From Actinomadura kijaniata NBRC 14229 (GTDB lineage: Bacteria; Actinomycetota; Actinomycetes; Streptosporangiales; Streptosporangiaceae): a stretch of 38,558 nucleotides of DNA. The DNA lies in the NCBI RefSeq assembly GCF_001552175.1, contig NZ_BCQR01000118.1:1-38558 (forward strand), in the 5' to 3' direction. Of the stretch, positions 31,698-38,558 are shown one piece after another. How positions within the stretch are numbered: position 1 is the stretch's first letter; each line of letters starts with the position of its first letter. The notes beneath the pieces are model-generated. The model ran no database searches, was not told where the DNA came from, and was given only the letters and a program-made list of their open reading frames with translations. Made by a program: the position numbers and the translations under genes.

Positions 31698-34614
31698 CGA
31701 TCTCCCACGGGAGCATCGGCAGCCGCACCGCGCCGCCGGCCACCGCCAGGTCCTCGCCGGGCCGTCCGAGCAGGTCGGTGCGCACGGCCCGGCCGAACGC
31801 GCCGCTCAGCACCGCCACGGTCGGCTCGGGCGTCTCGGCGACCAGACGCACCTCGGTCCAGCCGTCGCGGTCGCGCAGGGCCGACAGCACCACACCGGTC
31901 CCGGAGACGGCCAGACCGGCGCGGGCGGGCGGCAGCGCCCCGCCGCCGGGCCCGTACCCCTCGGCGGTCAGCGGTTCGTGCCGGTACTCCTCGGCGGCCG
32001 CGAGCACCTCCTCGCCCGGCCGGTCGCCCGCGTAGGGCAGCACCGCCAGGCTGAAGGCGTGCTCGCCCCGGCACTGCGCCCGCGGCGTGGGCAGCTGGGG
32101 ACCGGCGGGCTGGTCGCGGTGGGCGTTGCGGTCGCGCGACAGGTAGCCGACCGAGCGCAGCAGCGTCACCGCCAGCTCGTTGTCGACGATCTCGTACTCG
32201 GCCGGGTGCTCCAGCAGCGCCGCCAGGCCGCCCGCCGCGACGAAACCGGAGGCGGGGAAGGTGGGGACCGGGCGTTCCCCGAACCCGCCCTCGGCGGTCA
32301 GCCCGCGTTCGACGACCGCGAACTGGCCCTCGGCGAACGACGACCCCGCCCGGCGCGGCAGCGGCAGGTGCAGCCGCACCCGGTGGTCGGCGCAGCGGTT
32401 GTCGAACGCGACGCCCAGCCGCAGGAACGGTTCCCCCGCCCGCAGCTCCACGCGGGTGACGACGGCCGTCCGCTCGGTCGCCTCCGAACGCGCGTCGCGC
32501 GCCGCGTCCCCGGCGGCGGGCCAGCGGTAGGTCCGCACCACGTCGAGCGCCGCCACCAGGGGTCCCGTCCACACCGCCCCCACCCGGACCGCTTCCGGGA
32601 CGTCGACCAGCAGGTCGCGGGCGGGCGGGGCGTGGTTGTAGGTGTCGCCGAGGTCGCCGCCGTCCACCAGCCGCGCCAGCCCCTCGGCCGTCCGCCCGTC
32701 GGGCGTGCGGAGGGTGAGGGTGCCGTCGTCCCGGATCTCGACGCGCAACAGACCGTTGTCCAGCACACGCCCCTCGACACGAACAGGCGCGCCAACCGGC
32801 ACAACGTCCCCCACAACGCCGCCCACAACACTGCCCACGCCGCCGCCCACGCCACCGCTCGTGGCGCCGCTTGCAGTGTTGCTCGGGGTGCCACCCGGGA
32901 TGCCGCCCGGGATGCCGCTTTCGGTGCCACTCGTGGTGGCGCCGCTCGTGGCGCCGCTTGCAGCGTTGCTCGAGGTGCCGCCCGGGATGCCGCTTTCGGT
33001 GCCTCCCGGAGTACCGCCCACGGTGCCGCTTTCGGTGCTGCTCGGGGTGCTTTTCGTGATGGGGCGTACGGCGGTGAGGCCCAGGGGTGGCATCTCCACC
33101 AGGGCCGCGACGGTGTGCCGGGGTTCGGCGATGATCCGGACCCGCCACTCCCCCTCCGCGTCGCCGAGGGCGGCGCGCACGTCGGCGATGTCGAACGGCG
33201 TGTCCGCGTGCCGCGCGACCTGGAACGTCAGCGTCCCCTCCTCCACCGACCAGAGCCTCACCCGCTGCCCGAACAGCACCCGCCCGTAGACGCGTTCCAG
33301 GACCAGCGGCAGGTCGGCGGCCGGGTGCATCGCGTCGTCCAGCACGGTCGGCGCCGACTCCAGGACCTGCGTGGCCAGCAGCCGTCCCGCCGGGTCCTCC
33401 AGGGTGAGCGGGGCGTCGCCGGGGACGTCCAGCACGACCAGCGCGGTGCGGCGGCGCGGGGTCGGGTTGAAGACCAGGTGGCCGCCGGCGGGCACGGCGG
33501 CGGCCGGGCCGGAGGTGACCAGGTCGCACACGGCGCGGCCGAGCTGCTCGGCCTCGGCGGTGCGGGCGGCGACCTGTTCGGCGGTCTCGTCGCTGCCGCA
33601 GCCGGTCACCGAGTCGTGGCAGCTCACCTCGACGATCCGCCGCCAGGCCATGTCCAGGAACCGGCGCGCCGACTCCGGCCACCACAGCGCGTCCAGGGGC
33701 TCGGCGTAGCGGGCGGTGAGGCGTTCGGCGCGGCCCATGGCCTGCTTGAGCGGGACGCGCGCCGACAGCACGCCCGGCAGGATGTTGGCGCGGGCGTGGG
33801 AGCGCAGCTCGCCGCGCACGCGGGTCAGCCCGGTCACGTCGGCGGGCTCGCCGGCGAGGAACCCGGCGAGGGTGTCCAGCCGCACCGGCAGCCCGGCCCC
33901 GGCGAGCCGGTCGGCCAGGTCGGGGACGGGCGCGGCGTGGTCGGACCCGTACATCGCCAGCAGCGGGCCGCCCTCGGGACGCCAGGCGCGCATGCGCTCG
34001 GCCAGGTCGGCGGCGCGGCGCGGCAGCAGCGCGGGGTCCTCCAGCAGGGAGGCGGCGTTGCCGTAGCCGCCCTCGGGCAGGTACTGGGTGCGCACCACGC
34101 TGCCGTCCGGGGCCTCCCACGCGAACGCCGAGGCCGTCACGGCGGCGGGCACGCCCCGCCACACGCAGGCGTGCGCGATCCCGGCGCGCCGCAGGATCTG
34201 CGGCATCTGCGCGCAGTGCCCGAACTGGTCGGGCAGGTAGCCGACCATCATCGCCGCGCCCAGCGCGTTCGCGCGGGCGACGCCGAGTTCGAGGTTGCGG
34301 ACGATGGTCTCGCCGGAGCACAGGAACTCGTCGTGCAGGATCTGCCACGGCCCGACCGCCAGGCGGCCCTCCCGCACCAGGGCGGCGACGCGGTCGCGGC
34401 GCTCGGGGCGGATCTCCAGGTAGTCGTCCACGGCGGCCGTCTGGCCGTCGAGGGTGAAGTGCCAGCGCGGGTCGCGCTCCATCCGGTCCAGGACCTCGTC
34501 CAGCAGCGCGACCAGCCGCAGCCGGAACCGCTGGAACGGCAGGTACCACTCGCGGTCCCAGTGCGTGTGCGGGACGACGACCAGCGGCCCCGGCGCGGGA
34601 TCGGTCAGCCGCAT
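31675..34614 (-). CDS. GH38 alpha-mannosidase
   Basis: A 979-residue glycoside hydrolase family 38 enzyme. The zinc motif HTHWDREW (16-23) and YLPDQFGHCAQMPQIL (126-141), with the nucleophile D129, mark the catalytic domain. A three-helix region (HDSVTGCGSDETAEQV around 310) and the C-terminal beta domains follow. There is no signal peptide, so it is cytosolic, acting on imported mannosides. Residues about 520-608 are an unusual low-complexity Gly/Ser/Thr-rich insertion. The start ATG 34614 overlaps the PHP gene stop by 10 bp. Last gene of the operon; its 3' end overlaps ppgK. Confidence 0.93.
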   Translation of the reverse strand: MRLTDPAPGPLVVVPHTHWDREWYLPFQRFRLRLVALLDEVLDRMERDPRWHFTLDGQTAAVDDYLEIRPERRDRVAALVREGRLAVGPWQILHDEFLCSGETIVRNLELGVARANALGAAMMVGYLPDQFGHCAQMPQILRRAGIAHACVWRGVPAAVTASAFAWEAPDGSVVRTQYLPEGGYGNAASLLEDPALLPRRAADLAERMRAWRPEGGPLLAMYGSDHAAPVPDLADRLAGAGLPVRLDTLAGFLAGEPADVTGLTRVRGELRSHARANILPGVLSARVPLKQAMGRAERLTARYAEPLDALWWPESARRFLDMAWRRIVEVSCHDSVTGCGSDETAEQVAARTAEAEQLGRAVCDLVTSGPAAAVPAGGHLVFNPTPRRRTALVVLDVPGDAPLTLEDPAGRLLATQVLESAPTVLDDAMHPAADLPLVLERVYGRVLFGQRVRLWSVEEGTLTFQVARHADTPFDIADVRAALGDAEGEWRVRIIAEPRHTVAALVEMPPLGLTAVRPITKSTPSSTESGTVGGTPGGTESGIPGGTSSNAASGATSGATTSGTESGIPGGIPGGTPSNTASGATSGGVGGGVGSVVGGVVGDVVPVGAPVRVEGRVLDNGLLRVEIRDDGTLTLRTPDGRTAEGLARLVDGGDLGDTYNHAPPARDLLVDVPEAVRVGAVWTGPLVAALDVVRTYRWPAAGDAARDARSEATERTAVVTRVELRAGEPFLRLGVAFDNRCADHRVRLHLPLPRRAGSSFAEGQFAVVERGLTAEGGFGERPVPTFPASGFVAAGGLAALLEHPAEYEIVDNELAVTLLRSVGYLSRDRNAHRDQPAGPQLPTPRAQCRGEHAFSLAVLPYAGDRPGEEVLAAAEEYRHEPLTAEGYGPGGGALPPARAGLAVSGTGVVLSALRDRDGWTEVRLVAETPEPTVAVLSGAFGRAVRTDLLGRPGEDLAVAGGAVRLPMLPWEIVTMRLRA
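32800..33055 (-). repeat. Imperfect repeats coding a Gly/Ser/Thr-rich insertion
   Basis: Within the mannosidase gene, two copies of a GTGGCGCCGCTTGCAG-type block recur at 32861 and 32948 (87 bp = 29 codons apart), with several 15- to 30-bp sub-repeats of GCCGCTTTCGGTGCC type. On the minus strand they encode peptides such as GTESGIPGG and SNAASGATSG. Codon-phase periodicity keeps the frame open. Confidence 0.85.
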
Positions 34615-35813
34615 AGCGCGATCACCTCGTTCCGGTCGGTCTCCAGGTGGTGCATGCCGGGCCCGGCGGGGAACCGGACGCGGGCGCCGCGCACGACGCG
34701 CCGCCGCCCGTCCGGCCCGATCAGCACGGTCCCGTCGGCGTCCAGCGCGAGCACCTCGTCGCCGAGCCGCAGCAGCACCGGCGCGTCGCGGCCGGTGGAG
34801 ACCGCGGTGCGCCCGGCCCGCAGCGCGCCCATCACGTCGGCGTCGCCCTCGGAGCGTTCGGCCAGCACCCAGGTGGTGGGCTCGCCGAGCCGCTGGAACT
34901 GGTCGGGCGCGTGCCAGTCGCTGCCGCCGAGCGGCACGACGCCGGGCCGCCACAGCTGCGCCCAGGCCAGCGGCGCGCCCCAGGTGCGGTCCCACCAGGA
35001 GGCGTGCCAGATCTCGGCGTGCCGGGGGCGTCCGTCCCCGGGCAGGGGGTGCCGCCAGGCGCAGTCGCCGCTGAGCGGATGGTTGATCGACATGACGCCG
35101 CCGCGCGCGGCGGCGTGCGCGGCCCACTCGGCGGCGGGGCGGCGGAAGTCGACCCAGCCGACGTCGCCGAACACGTTGGCGTGGCCGAGGTCGGTGGTGA
35201 CCTCCTGGCCCGGCACCAGCGCCACGCCCATGCGCGCGCCGGCGGCGGGCAGCTCGGGGTGGTGGCTGACGGTGTTGTGGTCGGTGACGGCCAGGTAGTC
35301 CAGGCCGCGCCGGACCGCGAGGGCGGCCAGCTCGGGGACGGTCATCTTCCCGTCGCTGTGCACGGTGTGGGAGTGCAGGTCCCCGGCCAGCCAGCGCGTC
35401 CCGGACGGGGCGGGCAGGTCGCGGCGGGGCGGGCGCTCCGGCGGCGGCAGCGGCGGGTCCTCGGGCGGGGCGGGCGCGGTGCCGGACAGCTCGACGGTGA
35501 CGGCGTAGGGGACCCCGTCGGGCGGGATGCGGTGCAGGCCGAGCCAGACGTGCCACTCCCCCGGTTCGAGCTCGCCGGGCAGGTAGCCGGGCGTCGCCCA
35601 GCCGGCGGTGATCGTGTACTCGCTCCGCGCGCCGCCCGACCAGCCGCGGAACCCGTCCGGGCCGCCGCAGCCCAGGTCGAGGACGCCACCCTCGTGGCGC
35701 AGCCGGACCGTCAGCGCGGCCGTGCCGGGCGGGACCTCGAACGGCAGGTGGCGGGGCGTGCCCGCGATCCGGTCCTCCAGCGTCCAGCGGCCCTGGTGGG
35801 TGGTGGTCGTCAC
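34605..35813 (-). CDS. PHP-domain metallohydrolase (CehA/McbA-like)
   Basis: A 402-residue protein. An N-terminal beta-rich region (to about 130) precedes the PHP domain: DLHSHTVHSDGKMTVPELA (about 141-159) with the metal-binding His/Asp cluster, YLAVTDHNTVSHH, GQEVTTDLGHANVFG, SINHPL and LGGSDWHAPDQ. Members cleave phosphoester or carbamate bonds with a trinuclear metal site. The substrate here is unknown; in this context it could be a phosphodiester- or ester-substituted mannoside. GTG 35813 follows GGAGGAGG and overlaps the ATPase stop (GTGA). Fourth gene of the operon. Confidence 0.9.
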   Translation of the reverse strand: MTTTTHQGRWTLEDRIAGTPRHLPFEVPPGTAALTVRLRHEGGVLDLGCGGPDGFRGWSGGARSEYTITAGWATPGYLPGELEPGEWHVWLGLHRIPPDGVPYAVTVELSGTAPAPPEDPPLPPPERPPRRDLPAPSGTRWLAGDLHSHTVHSDGKMTVPELAALAVRRGLDYLAVTDHNTVSHHPELPAAGARMGVALVPGQEVTTDLGHANVFGDVGWVDFRRPAAEWAAHAAARGGVMSINHPLSGDCAWRHPLPGDGRPRHAEIWHASWWDRTWGAPLAWAQLWRPGVVPLGGSDWHAPDQFQRLGEPTTWVLAERSEGDADVMGALRAGRTAVSTGRDAPVLLRLGDEVLALDADGTVLIGPDGRRRVVRGARVRFPAGPGMHHLETDRNEVIALCG

Positions 35814-36862
35814 GCGACCGCCTCCTCCGCCGCGCCGACCAGTTCCCCGTCGCGGTACAGCAGGGCGCGGCCGGGCCGGGGGCGGGCCCACCCGCGCGCG
35901 CCGGGCCGGGGTTCGCGCTCCTCGCCGACCACCACGTGCACCAGCTCTCCCGCACCGCCGTCCCTGCCGAGTTCGAGGGTCACCAGGGAGGTACTACCCA
36001 GGTTCTCCACGACGGCGACACGGCCGGCGAACGCGCCGTCGAGCGGTTCGTCGGAGTAGTCCAGGTACTCCGGCCGCACCCCGTACACCAGGTCGTCCCC
36101 GGCCGTCGCCAGGCCGGGCGCGGCGCGGGCGGGCAGCAGGTTCATCGGGGTGGAGCCGATGAACGAGGCGACGAACAGGTTGGCGGGGCGGCGGAACACC
36201 TCGCCGGGCGTGCCGACCTGCCGGATCCGCCCGCCCTCCATCACGGCCATGCGGTCGGCCATCGCCAGCGCCTCGGCCTGGTCGTGGGTGACGAACACGG
36301 TGGTGACGCCCAGCTCGTTCTGGAGGCGCTTGAGGAACGTGCGGGCCTCCAGGCGCAGCCGGGCGTCGAGGTTGGACAGCGGCTCGTCCAGCAGGAACAC
36401 CCGGGGACGGGCCGCCATCGCGCGGGCGAGCGCGACGCGCTGCTGCTGGCCGCCCGACAGCTCGCCGGGGCGGCGGCCCAGCAGTCCGTCGAGGCCGAGT
36501 TCGGCGGCGACGCCGGCGGCGGCCGTGCGGCGTTCGGCGCGCGGGACCCTCCGGACGCGCTGCGGGTAGGCGATGTTGTCGGCGACGTCCATGTGCGGGA
36601 ACAGCGCGTAGTCCTGGAACACCATGCCGACGTCGCGGCGGCCCGGCGGCAGGCGCGTGACGTCGGCGCCGCCGATGCGGACCTCGCCGGAGGTGGCGGT
36701 CTCCAGTCCCGCGACGGTGCGCAGCAGCGTTGTCTTGCCACAGCCGGACGGGCCGAGCAGCGCGAAGAACTCCCCGTTGCGGATCTCCAGGTCGAGCGCG
36801 TCGAGCGCGCGGACGCCGCCGGGGTAGACCTTGGTGAGCGCGTGCAGGGTGATGCCCGCCAT
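35810..36862 (-). CDS. Carbohydrate ABC transporter ATPase (MsmK/UgpC-type)
   Basis: A 350-residue ATPase. It has Walker A GPSGCGKTT (about 38-46), Q-loop VFQDYALFPHMDV, signature LSGGQQQRVALARAM, Walker B VFLLDEPLSNLD and switch VTHDQAEALAMAD, followed by a C-terminal regulatory/TOBE domain (IRQVGTPGEVFRRPAN... onwards). The arrangement is that of the CUT1 sugar-importer ATPase. Start and stop are both coupled: TGATG with the permease upstream, GTGA with the PHP gene downstream. Confidence 0.94.
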   Translation of the reverse strand: MAGITLHALTKVYPGGVRALDALDLEIRNGEFFALLGPSGCGKTTLLRTVAGLETATSGEVRIGGADVTRLPPGRRDVGMVFQDYALFPHMDVADNIAYPQRVRRVPRAERRTAAAGVAAELGLDGLLGRRPGELSGGQQQRVALARAMAARPRVFLLDEPLSNLDARLRLEARTFLKRLQNELGVTTVFVTHDQAEALAMADRMAVMEGGRIRQVGTPGEVFRRPANLFVASFIGSTPMNLLPARAAPGLATAGDDLVYGVRPEYLDYSDEPLDGAFAGRVAVVENLGSTSLVTLELGRDGGAGELVHVVVGEEREPRPGARGWARPRPGRALLYRDGELVGAAEEAVA

Positions 36863-37695
36863 CAGTGTTTGATCCCTCCGTGGAAGCGGAACCCGTAGCG
36901 GCGGCTCACGAACAGGTACATCGTGACCACCGGCAGCGCGTACAGCAGCGAGAACGTCGACAGCAGCGGCAGGTCGGCCTGGCCGCCCTCGGTGTAGAAC
37001 GTGTACATCACCACCGCCGCCGGGGCCTTGTCCGGATCGCGCAGCAGCAGGAACGGCATGAGGAAGTCGCCCCACACCTGCGCGACCGTCCACACCGTGA
37101 CCGTCGCCAGGCCCGGCCGGATCACCGGCGCGACCACGTGCCGCAGCACCTGGAGCGGGGTCGCGCCGAACACCCGCGCGGCCTCCTCGTAGGACGGCGG
37201 GGTGGCGTCGGTGAAGTCCTTCAGGATGAAGATCGCGGTGGGCAGCAGGCCGCCGGTCAGCACCAGCACCACGCCGAGCCGCGTGTCGATGAGGTGCAGG
37301 TGGAACGCCAGCAGGAACACCGGCACCATCGCGGCCGTCCCGGTGATGATCGACGACAGCAACAGCAGCAGGTACAGCAGCGCGTCGCGGCCGGGCACGC
37401 GGACCCGGCTGAGCGCGTAGGCCGCCAGCGCCGCCGCCGTCACCACCAGCGCGGCGGTCCCGGCCGCCAGCAGCGCCGAGTTGCGCAGCGACGCCAGCGC
37501 GTAGGGGTTGTCCAGCAGCGCGCGGAAGTTGTCCAGGGTGAACCGCGGCAGCGACGCGCTGATCTGCGGGTCGCGGTCGAACGGGGCCGACGCCAGCCAC
37601 AGCAGCGGCAGCGAGAAGAACCCGAGCACCGCCGACACGAACACCGCGACACCGATCCGGTGCAGCACCGCCCGGGCGGGCGTGGCGCGGGCCAT
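36862..37695 (-). CDS. Sugar ABC transporter permease (MalG/UgpE-like)
   Basis: A 277-residue permease with six membrane segments. The CUT1 marker is the coupling EAA loop PSYEEAARVFGATPLQVLRHVVAPVIRPGL. The periplasmic loop begins DPQISASLPRFTLDNFRALLDN. It is paired with the next permease as the two-subunit channel. The start ATG 37695 overlaps the upstream stop (TGATG) by one base; the stop overlaps the ATPase start in the same manner. Confidence 0.93.
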   Translation of the reverse strand: MARATPARAVLHRIGVAVFVSAVLGFFSLPLLWLASAPFDRDPQISASLPRFTLDNFRALLDNPYALASLRNSALLAAGTAALVVTAAALAAYALSRVRVPGRDALLYLLLLLSSIITGTAAMVPVFLLAFHLHLIDTRLGVVLVLTGGLLPTAIFILKDFTDATPPSYEEAARVFGATPLQVLRHVVAPVIRPGLATVTVWTVAQVWGDFLMPFLLLRDPDKAPAAVVMYTFYTEGGQADLPLLSTFSLLYALPVVTMYLFVSRRYGFRFHGGIKH

Positions 37696-38558
37696 CAGGG
37701 GGTCCTCCGGCGTTCGCGCAGCGCCCGCAGGTACAGCAGGGCGATGACCAGGTTGATGAGGATCATCACCAGGGAGACGGCCGCGCCGAAGCCGAGGCGG
37801 CCGTCGCCGAGCGCGGTCCGGTACACGTACACCGACATGATCTCCGAACGGTGGTCGGGGCCCCCGGCGGTCAGCAGGAACGGCGTGAAGTCGTTGAACG
37901 TCCACAGGCTGACCAGCAGCAGGCTCGTCAGCATGTGCCCGCGGATCCGCGGGAACACCACGTCGCGCAGCGTCTGCCAGGACGAGGCCCCGGCCAGGCG
38001 CGCGGTCTCCAGGTGGGAGGGCGGAACGTTCCCGAGGGCCGAGCCGTACAGCATCATCGAGAACGCGGTGCCGCGCCAGACGTTGAACACGATGACGCAG
38101 GCCATCGGGTGGTCCAGCAGCCAGGCGGTGCCGGGGGTGCCGAGCAGGGCGTTGAGCGTCCCGGCGTCGCGGTCCAGCAGCGCCAGCCACAGGAACGCCA
38201 CCACCGAGCCCGGCAGGATCCACGCCAGCAGCACCAGCGCCTCCACCGTCCGCCGCACCGGGCCGGAGCGGTCGCGCAGCACCCACGCCAGCGCGAACCC
38301 CAGCACGGTCTGGCCGAGGACCGCCGAGCCCAGCACGAACTGGAGCGTCAGCCACAGCGACCGGTGGAACTCCCCGTCGCCGAGCGCGCCGAGGTAGTTG
38401 TCCAGGCCCACGAACCTCGGGTCCTCGGCCTGCGCCCCGGTGAGCCGGTAGTCGGTGGTGCCGAGGTACAGCGTCCACAGCGCCGGGAAGACCAGGAACA
38501 CCGCCACGAGCACCAGCGCGGGCGCGACGAACGCGGCCGCCCGCGCCCTGCCGAGCCC
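37695..38558 (-). CDS. Sugar ABC transporter permease (MalF/UgpA-like), 5' end missing
   Basis: At least 288 residues; the frame is still open at base 38558, so the start is off the right edge (visible beginning GLGRARAAAFVAPALVLVAVF). The permease core is clear: FVGLDNYLGALGDGEFHRSL, then VPPSHLETARLAGASSWQTLRDVVFPRIRG, the coupling EAA loop, and GGPDHRSEIMSVYVYRTA. It is the first visible gene of the mannoside operon. A sugar-binding lipoprotein is normally encoded just upstream and would lie outside the window. Confidence 0.92.
   Translation of the reverse strand, partial: GLGRARAAAFVAPALVLVAVFLVFPALWTLYLGTTDYRLTGAQAEDPRFVGLDNYLGALGDGEFHRSLWLTLQFVLGSAVLGQTVLGFALAWVLRDRSGPVRRTVEALVLLAWILPGSVVAFLWLALLDRDAGTLNALLGTPGTAWLLDHPMACVIVFNVWRGTAFSMMLYGSALGNVPPSHLETARLAGASSWQTLRDVVFPRIRGHMLTSLLLVSLWTFNDFTPFLLTAGGPDHRSEIMSVYVYRTALGDGRLGFGAAVSLVMILINLVIALLYLRALRERRRTP

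Overview
The window is very GC-rich DNA from a filamentous, spore-forming actinomycete. The evidence is an SsgA/SsgB-type sporulation protein, two tandem Lsr2 nucleoid proteins, a secreted snapalysin, a polyphosphate-glucokinase-type ROK kinase, a PknB-like kinase, GTG/TTG starts and very strong third-position GC bias. Streptosporangiales/Thermomonosporaceae (Actinomadura-like) is my best guess, from protein flavour only. Almost everything looks chromosomal. I see no transposase, integrase, phage gene or CRISPR array.

Layout. 1-530: leader and tandem promoters of a 16S rRNA operon reading left off the window (minus strand). 661-1417: a DUF998 membrane protein with two palindromic operators and an apparently leaderless start. 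1420-2270: decayed WD40 gene. 2301-3932: Ser/Thr kinase. 4240-4482: another probable gene remnant. 4501-6666: epoxide hydrolase divergent from a WYL regulator. 6820-9305: GNAT, CD225-like protein, DUF2752 protein, patatin. 9352-14946: NCS2 permease, hemerythrin, DUF418 protein, APH-like kinase, TspO, phosphoesterase. 14967-21903: an Opp/Dpp-type ABC importer (binding protein, two permeases, fused double ATPase) divergent from a MATE exporter and a sirtuin, with a clear DtxR/IdeR-type iron box in the shared promoter. 22046-22741: tandem Lsr2 genes. 23010-24430: two secreted proteases. 24720-25285: a 260-bp direct repeat, each copy carrying tRNA-Val(CAC). 25316-27564: two membrane proteins and an SsgB-like protein. 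27602-29005: SthA transhydrogenase. 29072-30880: TetR divergent from an SDR/SMR pair, with three operator-like repeats between them. 30921-31697: polyphosphate glucokinase, convergent with a five-gene mannoside operon (31675 to the right edge): two sugar permeases, ATPase, PHP-type hydrolase, GH38 alpha-mannosidase.

How the genes may work together. The most interesting locus is the iron-box locus. The promoter arrangement predicts that a peptide/nickel-class importer, a MATE exporter and a sirtuin are co-induced by iron starvation. This would fit an export/import pair for a metallophore, or haem/peptide uptake. The right-hand operon should import and hydrolyse alpha-mannosides, and the convergent ROK kinase could phosphorylate the released sugar. 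These roles are inferred from families and gene order; no search was run.
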